This document shows, one piece after another, positions 31,787 to 36,018 of a stretch of DNA of 36,018 bases. How positions within the stretch are numbered: the stretch's first letter is position 1; the number at the start of each line of letters is the position of its first letter. Below the pieces are notes generated by a model. That model was not told where the DNA came from and searched no databases. It saw only the letters and a list, made by a program, of their open reading frames with translations. The position numbers and the translations under genes are program-made. This stretch comes from Pseudarthrobacter sp. AL07 (lineage in GTDB: Bacteria; Actinomycetota; Actinomycetes; Actinomycetales; Micrococcaceae), in NCBI RefSeq assembly GCF_029960665.1, contig NZ_JASBRB010000028.1, positions 1-36,018 of the forward strand, written 5' to 3'.

Positions 31787-33151
31787 GTGACGAACAAACC
31801 CCGTCCTGGCCTCGCGATCGCCGCGCTCAGCCTCGGCACCGCCCTGAACCCGTTGAACTCCTCCATGATCGCCGTCGCGCTGGTGGTCCTGCGGGAGGAT
31901 TTCGCGCTCGACGTCGCCACCGTCACCTGGGTGATCACCTCCTTCTACCTCGCATCCGCGGCCGGACAGCCGCTGATGGGCCGGCTCGCGGACCGCTTCG
32001 GGCCGCGCCGCCTGTTCACCTTCGGGATGGCCCTGGTGGCCGTGACGTGCGCACTGGCGCCGTTCGCGCCCAACTTCGCGCTGGTCTGCGTGGCCCGCGC
32101 GCTCATGGCGGTGGGGACGGCGACGGCGTACCCGTCCGCCGTCGTGATGGTCACCGAACTGAGCCGGCTTGCGGAGCTCCCGTCCACCCGCCCGCTGGGC
32201 CGGATCCAGATGGCGAACACGTCCGCGGCCGCGGTGGGACCCGTCGTCGGCGGTTTGTTGGTGAGCCTGCTGGGCTGGCAGGCACTGTTCGCCGTCAACG
32301 TGCCGCTCGCGCTGCTGGCGCTGGTTGTGGTGCACCGGGCGGCGCCGGCCGATGCCGGGCGCGAGAGCGGGAAGCTCGCAACCCTGATCCGTGACTCCGA
32401 CATCCCCGGCATCCTGGCCTTCGTGGCCTCGCTGCTGCTCGCGATGATGGCGTTGCTGAACGTGATGCCGGGATACCGGTGGTGGCTCCTGGGTGCCGCG
32501 ACTGTCATTGCCGCGCTGTTCGCGTGGCGCGAGCTGCGCTTCCGCCCGCCCTTCCTGGACTTGCGGCTGCTGGGCCGGAACCGGCCGCTGCTGCTGGTGT
32601 ATCTGGTGTTCGTCGTCTTCAGTGGCGTCTACTACTTTGCGTTCTTCGGCCTGCCGCAGCTGCTGCAGGAGGCGGGGCATTACGACGCCGGACTGGTCGG
32701 GTTGCTGATGTTTCCCCTGGCGGCGATGTCCGTGCTGGTCACCCCGGTGACGGTACGGCTGATTGAGCGGTTCGGTGTGCGTGCGGTGCTGATCGGCGGT
32801 GTGCTGATCCTGCTGGTTGCCTCCGGCGGGCTGGGGGCGTTGACGTTGTCCCTGTGGCCGCCCCTGGTGTTTGTGTTGACCGCGTTGATGGGGGTGCCGT
32901 ACGGGGTGGTGAGCACGGCATCGAACCAGGGCCTGTACGTGTCCGCCCGGCCGCAGGAGAGAGGAGTGGCGGCCGGTATTTTCCAGACCTGCCGCTATCT
33001 GGGCGCCATCACCGCGACGGTGCTGATCGGTGTGCTGTACGGGCCAGGCGTGAACCAGGCGAACTGGGGACTGATGGTCCTGGTGATGCTGGGGCTGGGC
33101 GCCGTGGTGCTGGCGTTGGCAGCGGCGTGGAAGCGGAAACCCGGGGTGTAG
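31787..33151 (+). CDS. MFS drug/metabolite exporter, DHA2-like
   Basis: This 454-aa major facilitator protein has the DHA signature patterns: LNPLNSSMIAVALVVLRED in helix 1, motif A-like GRLADRFGPRRLF between helices 2 and 3, and the export motif around AVGPVVGGLLVSLLGWQALFAVN in helix 5. More than 12 hydrophobic segments suggest the 14-helix DHA2 group, typically proton-driven exporters of drugs or toxic metabolites. GTG 31787 is the start; AGGAG at 31780-31784 is very close to it, so initiation may be weak or leaderless. Substrate unknown. Confidence 0.9.
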   Translation: MTNKPRPGLAIAALSLGTALNPLNSSMIAVALVVLREDFALDVATVTWVITSFYLASAAGQPLMGRLADRFGPRRLFTFGMALVAVTCALAPFAPNFALVCVARALMAVGTATAYPSAVVMVTELSRLAELPSTRPLGRIQMANTSAAAVGPVVGGLLVSLLGWQALFAVNVPLALLALVVVHRAAPADAGRESGKLATLIRDSDIPGILAFVASLLLAMMALLNVMPGYRWWLLGAATVIAALFAWRELRFRPPFLDLRLLGRNRPLLLVYLVFVVFSGVYYFAFFGLPQLLQEAGHYDAGLVGLLMFPLAAMSVLVTPVTVRLIERFGVRAVLIGGVLILLVASGGLGALTLSLWPPLVFVLTALMGVPYGVVSTASNQGLYVSARPQERGVAAGIFQTCRYLGAITATVLIGVLYGPGVNQANWGLMVLVMLGLGAVVLALAAAWKRKPGV

Positions 33152-33205
33152 GTGTGGCACGGTGTCTGGCCGCCCGTGCCGGACGGGCGTAGGGTCTGGA
33201 GGACC

Positions 33206-33817
33206 ATGACAGAACAGCAACCCCACGAGCTGGTCACCAGCTACCCGCACTTCGAGTTGCGCCGGTATCCCGCGCACGTTGTCGCCGAGGTGCACGTCCA
33301 CGCCACCTTTGACCGCGCCGGCAATGCTGCCTTCCGGCACTTGTTCAATTACATCAGCGGCAGCAACACGGCCGAACAGAAGCTGGCAATGACGGCTCCG
33401 GTCATCCAGGAGAGCGGGCCGTCACAGAAACTGGCGATGACCGCACCGGTGCTGCAGACCGGTCCGATGCCCGGCAGCGATGCGCAGGCCGATTTTGTGA
33501 TCGCCTTTGTGCTCCCTGCCGGATTGACAGCTGAGACAGCTCCGGCTCCGACGAACCCCGACGTTCGGATCCGCACCGTTCCGGGTTCTCTTGCCGCAGT
33601 TGTTCGCTTCCCGGGCAGCGGCACCGGCGCGGCCTTTGCGCGCCGAAACACGGGGCTGCAGGCCGCGCTGACCCTGGCCGGGCTGACGGCTGTGGGGGCG
33701 CCACGGTTTGCGCGCTTTGATCCCCCGTTCAAGCCGTGGTTCCTGAGGCACAACGAGGTTATCCAGGATGTGCAGGAGTCCAACGCTCATGAAACGACCG
33801 GCATCGCCTCCGCCTAG
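33206..33817 (+). CDS. SOUL-family heme-binding-like protein
   Basis: This 203-aa protein matches the SOUL/HBP family: FELRRYPAHVVAEV at the N-terminus, FRHLFNYISGSN, the repeated KLAMTAPV signature (two copies near 62-83), VRFPGSG and RFDPPFKPWFLRHNEV at the C-terminus. Family members bind heme or similar tetrapyrroles weakly; some bacterial ones have unknown roles. ATG 33206 follows GGAGGA with short spacing. It follows the exporter gene by 54 bases and may share its transcript. Confidence 0.9.
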   Translation: MTEQQPHELVTSYPHFELRRYPAHVVAEVHVHATFDRAGNAAFRHLFNYISGSNTAEQKLAMTAPVIQESGPSQKLAMTAPVLQTGPMPGSDAQADFVIAFVLPAGLTAETAPAPTNPDVRIRTVPGSLAAVVRFPGSGTGAAFARRNTGLQAALTLAGLTAVGAPRFARFDPPFKPWFLRHNEVIQDVQESNAHETTGIASA

Positions 33818-33905
33818 GTGCGCAGCAAAGTTCAGGCTGAACAGATGGACTAAGCTTCGCCACGCCGGCATTGTATCCAACGACTTTAGTATTACCAAGA
33901 AACCA

Positions 33906-33936
33906 TTGACGCGCGGCACAGCGGCGAGGATGATAT
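33906..33936 (+). promoter_or_regulatory. Possible promoter of the right-end cassette
   Basis: TTGACG (33906-33911) and TGATAT (33931-33936) are 19 bases apart, in an AT-richer stretch ahead of the 75-aa gene. Spacing is slightly long, so this is tentative. Confidence 0.3.
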
Positions 33937-34003
33937 TGAATTGTAGGCAGTGGCAGCCGGAAAGGTAAGAGGCCCTGCTGGTGACATTCAAAAGGGATTT
34001 GCT

Positions 34004-34231
34004 ATGACCCAAAATCAATTTCGGGAATGGCCTGCGCGATCACGCCACTGGCAGGACCGGCGAATAATTCCTTTTTGGGTAAGTAATGGGGAGGGGATCG
34101 GGCTGGGCGATGCGGTAAAAGACCTGACAAACCTTGCCGGAATCCCGCCGTGCAGCGGCTGTGAACAGCGAGCAGCTTTCCTTAACAGGCTTTTGCGCCT
34201 GCCGCGGTTCCGGAAGCGGAACCGGACCTAG
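34004..34231 (+). CDS. 75-aa GLGD/CxxC mini-protein
   Basis: The product has a polar N-terminus and then a compact motif block: GIGLGDAVKDLTNLAGI, PPCSGCEQRA and FLNRLLRL. The pattern GxGDxVxxxT...GIxxCxxCxxRxxxLNR recurs in many unrelated small bacterial and phage proteins that I have seen; its function is not established as far as I know. The CxxC pair could bind metal. ATG 34004 has AAAGGGA at 33991-33997. The DNA is less GC-rich than the surroundings. It starts a three-gene unit on the plus strand. Confidence 0.65.
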   Translation: MTQNQFREWPARSRHWQDRRIIPFWVSNGEGIGLGDAVKDLTNLAGIPPCSGCEQRAAFLNRLLRLPRFRKRNRT

Positions 34232-34308
34232 GTATCGTGTTTCCCCGGCGCCATGCCGGGATGCCGGCCTGCCCGCAAGTGCGGCCGGCGGAGTGTCAGG
34301 AGGCGGTC

Positions 34309-34728
34309 ATGCCGCAGCAAGTAGTGGTAACGGAACGTTATTGGTGTCCCGGGCCGTGGCCCTGGGAGTGGTTCGATACGTGCACGCGCAAGGTGACGAA
34401 GTGGTGCTACGACTTCAGTTGGGTCGAGGAAACCGGCTACGGGCTGGCCAGCCATCTGAAAGGGTGCGAAAACGGAATTCTTTACAGTTGGTGGGCATTT
34501 TCCTTCAATATCTGGGGCAGTACCCAGTATGGCCCGGGAAGAATGTGTTTTACCAGCAAATTGAGTTCGTCGGGGCGCTGCGCCGCGTCGGCCGTTTCGG
34601 GGCTGACCGTTACGGCGGAAGCGCCGCGGATTCAATCCAGGGCCCGCCGCCAAATCCGCAGGCCGGTGCACCGGCCGATACCGGATGAAAAAGAGCATTC
34701 CACGCATGATGACGAGGGTTCGAAGTAA
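34309..34728 (+). CDS. Cys/Trp-rich hypothetical protein (139 aa)
   Basis: ATG 34309 has an excellent ribosome site (AGGAGG at 34298-34303). Residues ~8-95 are unusually rich in Cys and Trp: YWCPGPWPWEWFDTC, KVTKWCYDFSWV, LKGCENGILYSWWAFSF and GRMCF, with six or more cysteines spaced like a disulfide- or metal-stabilised domain. The C-terminus is basic and low in structure. There is no signal peptide. I do not recognise the family. The gene lies 77 bases after the mini-protein gene and ends four bases before the next start. Confidence 0.65.
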   Translation: MPQQVVVTERYWCPGPWPWEWFDTCTRKVTKWCYDFSWVEETGYGLASHLKGCENGILYSWWAFSFNIWGSTQYGPGRMCFTSKLSSSGRCAASAVSGLTVTAEAPRIQSRARRQIRRPVHRPIPDEKEHSTHDDEGSK

Positions 34729-34732
34729 TTCC

Positions 34733-35968
34733 ATGCGCGCCACACTTAATTTGGAAACGGTGCTGCAGAATGTACATTGCCATGACGAGGGCGATGGGTG
34801 GGGAAATGCGGAGCCCTATATCTGGACCGTGTTCTTCAAGGTGGATGGGGACAACTTCGCCGTCGAGGCCGGGTCCGGGCTGATCGGCTCACCCACCATC
34901 GTGTCCAGCAACGGAAGCCACGGGAACCTGGGCAACACGGACGTGGACGCCGGGGACGATGTGGCGGTGCCAGACGCCGTCGGGCTCTGGTCCACCAAGC
35001 TGAAACCCATCCCTGTCAACGATGCCGGGCTGCGTGCCTTGCTCGGCGCGGATGATATCCCCGCCATCGCCGGCGTGGTGGTGTCCCTGATGGAGGAGGA
35101 CGGCTGGCCGGACTCCCTGGCAAACACGGGGTACTCGGCGTTTGTGGATGCTGTCCAGTTGGCAGTGGTCAAGGTGGCCGCGAGTTTCCAACATGCCCTG
35201 GCGGCACCTACACCGCAGGAGATCAAGGATCAGATCGAGGTGGTGAAAGCCTCGGCCGCCACGTCGGTCAAGGCTGCGGTCAAGAACGCCATGTCCGGTT
35301 GGGAGCTGATCTGGTACGGGACGTTCGGGAACAACGACGACGGGATCGGCACCGAAGCGTTCACCACCACTACCGATGAGCTGGTGGCCGCTCCGGTGAT
35401 CGCGATCAACCGGCGGTGGTCGGGGGACGAATCCGGGGACGGGGACTGGGAGATCAGCGGGGTGTTCCGGGGCTTCCCGCAGCTGGACTGCCACCTCGAG
35501 AGTTTGTTCTCGCTCAACGCCGGCAGCCAGGCCCGGCAGGAGGAGTCCCGTGCCAAAAGCTTTGACGCGATGCGGGGCTTCCGGGACGGTGCGTTCCGTG
35601 AGTCGCCGGGCCTGGGTGCGTGGTGGGCGGAATTCGCCGCGGCGAGCCCGGCCCTGGCCATGGTCGCGGAGCAGCGCCCGGACGTACAGGAAGCGCTGAA
35701 CGGGCTGGTGCACGACGCCGGCACCTGGCTGGGGGAGGGGGCGGAACGTATCGGCGGGCAGTCTCTGGAACGCCTGAACACCGTCCTGGATGCCCTGGCC
35801 GCGGATGCGTCAGGCCACAGGGGCCGGGTAGTCCGGCAGGCGAAGCGCCTGGTGAAGCGGCTGGACGGGGCCAGCTTTGAGGATGCCCTGCGGTTCGCCG
35901 CCGAGATGAAACCCGTAGGCAGGACACCGCGCAGGGACCAAGCCCAGCAGACCGGGATGCGTGCCTAG
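34733..35968 (+). CDS. Unrecognised 411-aa protein of the right-end cassette
   Basis: ATG 34733 is chosen because it lies four bases after the previous stop and the readable protein begins there (NVHCHDEGDGWGNAEPYIWTVFF); ATG 34685 would overlap the preceding gene. The N-terminal ~110 residues look like a beta-rich domain with acidic, possibly metal-binding positions (CHDEGDGWGNAEPY, GSHGNLGNTDVDAGDDV). The middle is helical (about 125-200) and another beta segment follows (WELIWYGTFGNNDDGIGTEAF); the C-terminal third is helical and charged. No signal peptide or membrane helix. Function unknown; its tight spacing ties it to the Cys-rich protein. Confidence 0.75.
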   Translation: MRATLNLETVLQNVHCHDEGDGWGNAEPYIWTVFFKVDGDNFAVEAGSGLIGSPTIVSSNGSHGNLGNTDVDAGDDVAVPDAVGLWSTKLKPIPVNDAGLRALLGADDIPAIAGVVVSLMEEDGWPDSLANTGYSAFVDAVQLAVVKVAASFQHALAAPTPQEIKDQIEVVKASAATSVKAAVKNAMSGWELIWYGTFGNNDDGIGTEAFTTTTDELVAAPVIAINRRWSGDESGDGDWEISGVFRGFPQLDCHLESLFSLNAGSQARQEESRAKSFDAMRGFRDGAFRESPGLGAWWAEFAAASPALAMVAEQRPDVQEALNGLVHDAGTWLGEGAERIGGQSLERLNTVLDALAADASGHRGRVVRQAKRLVKRLDGASFEDALRFAAEMKPVGRTPRRDQAQQTGMRA

Positions 35969-35978
35969 TAGTACTTAG

Positions 35979-36018
35979 TTAGGTTGGGGCTCGTGGTTGG
36001 CAGTAGGGGCAGTATCCG
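35979..36018 (-). CDS. C-terminal tail of a leftward gene with a CPYC motif (partial)
   Basis: The minus strand reads GYCPYCQPRAPT and then a stop at 35979-35981. The paired cysteines suggest the end of a zinc-ribbon or similar domain. The gene runs off the right edge, so its family cannot be named. Confidence 0.3.
   Translation of the reverse strand, partial: GYCPYCQPRAPT

Noticed and set aside
31730..33340. A 536-codon minus-strand frame opposite the DHA2-type exporter
   Set aside because: Composition is rich in His, Gln, Arg and Gly with no known motif, and it mirrors a clear transporter gene.
1..36018. CRISPR arrays, rRNA, tRNA genes and replication origins
   Set aside because: No regularly spaced direct repeats, no tRNA-like arms with the usual T-loop sequence, and no rRNA or DnaA-box clusters were seen on either strand.

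Overview
The window is high-GC DNA with short intergenic gaps, a Tat-type lipoprotein signal, leaderless-looking starts, an OFA transporter with a tiny partner gene, and actinobacterial protein families. These traits fit a soil actinobacterium of the Micrococcaceae (Arthrobacter/Pseudarthrobacter-like). The assignment is inferred from protein character, not from a marker gene.

Positions 1-14668 form a carbohydrate-utilisation island. It opens with an IS110-type transposase remnant. It then holds a GH35 beta-galactosidase, two CUT1 ABC permeases, a Tat lipoprotein binding protein, a LacI regulator and a Gfo/Idh/MocA oxidoreductase. A tight operon follows: AgaS-like SIS isomerase/deaminase, ROK kinase, PfkB-type sugar-phosphate kinase and GatY-like class II aldolase. 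The gene set fits uptake of a galactosyl-amino-sugar (for example galacto-N-biose-like) and catabolism of the amino sugar through galactosamine-6-P, tagatose-6-P and tagatose-1,6-bisphosphate. Two promoters, one before the beta-galactosidase and one before the permeases, share the same design: a -35/-10 pair followed by a GTTAAnCGATTAAC dyad over the start point, the expected site for the local LacI protein. The deacetylase gene (nagA/agaA type) survives only as a multiply deleted pseudogene at 3717-4308, and a second SIS-gene remnant lies at 715-864, so the island is partly decayed.

Positions 14690-19660 hold ordinary housekeeping or accessory genes: a YbdK-like carboxylate-amine ligase, a VOC protein, a DinB-like protein, a 57-aa membrane protein, a cupin and an alpha/beta hydrolase, plus an SRPBCC remnant.

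Positions 19650-24957 (minus strand) hold a distinctive set. A 233-aa protein is built from a duplicated Ala-rich module (repeated AAPID motifs). Next comes an 812-aa membrane M50-type zinc metalloprotease with a PqqD-like N-terminus and two CxxC pairs, then a membrane Ser/Thr kinase that overlaps a lipoprotein gene. The pairing of a leader-like repeat protein with a PqqD-plus-protease fusion looks like an undescribed peptide-processing or secretion system.

Positions 25134-33817 contain a VOC protein, a 50-aa membrane protein, a GH13 enzyme, an internally deleted DHFR-like gene, a broken GNAT gene, an ArsR-AHSA1 fusion with a textbook leaderless promoter and operator, an OFA transporter with its small partner, a DHA2-type MFS exporter and a SOUL protein. 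The right end (34004-35968) is a three-gene cassette of unrecognised proteins: a 75-aa GLGD/CxxC mini-protein, a Cys/Trp-rich 139-aa protein and a 411-aa protein. A leftward gene tail with a CPYC motif runs off the right edge.
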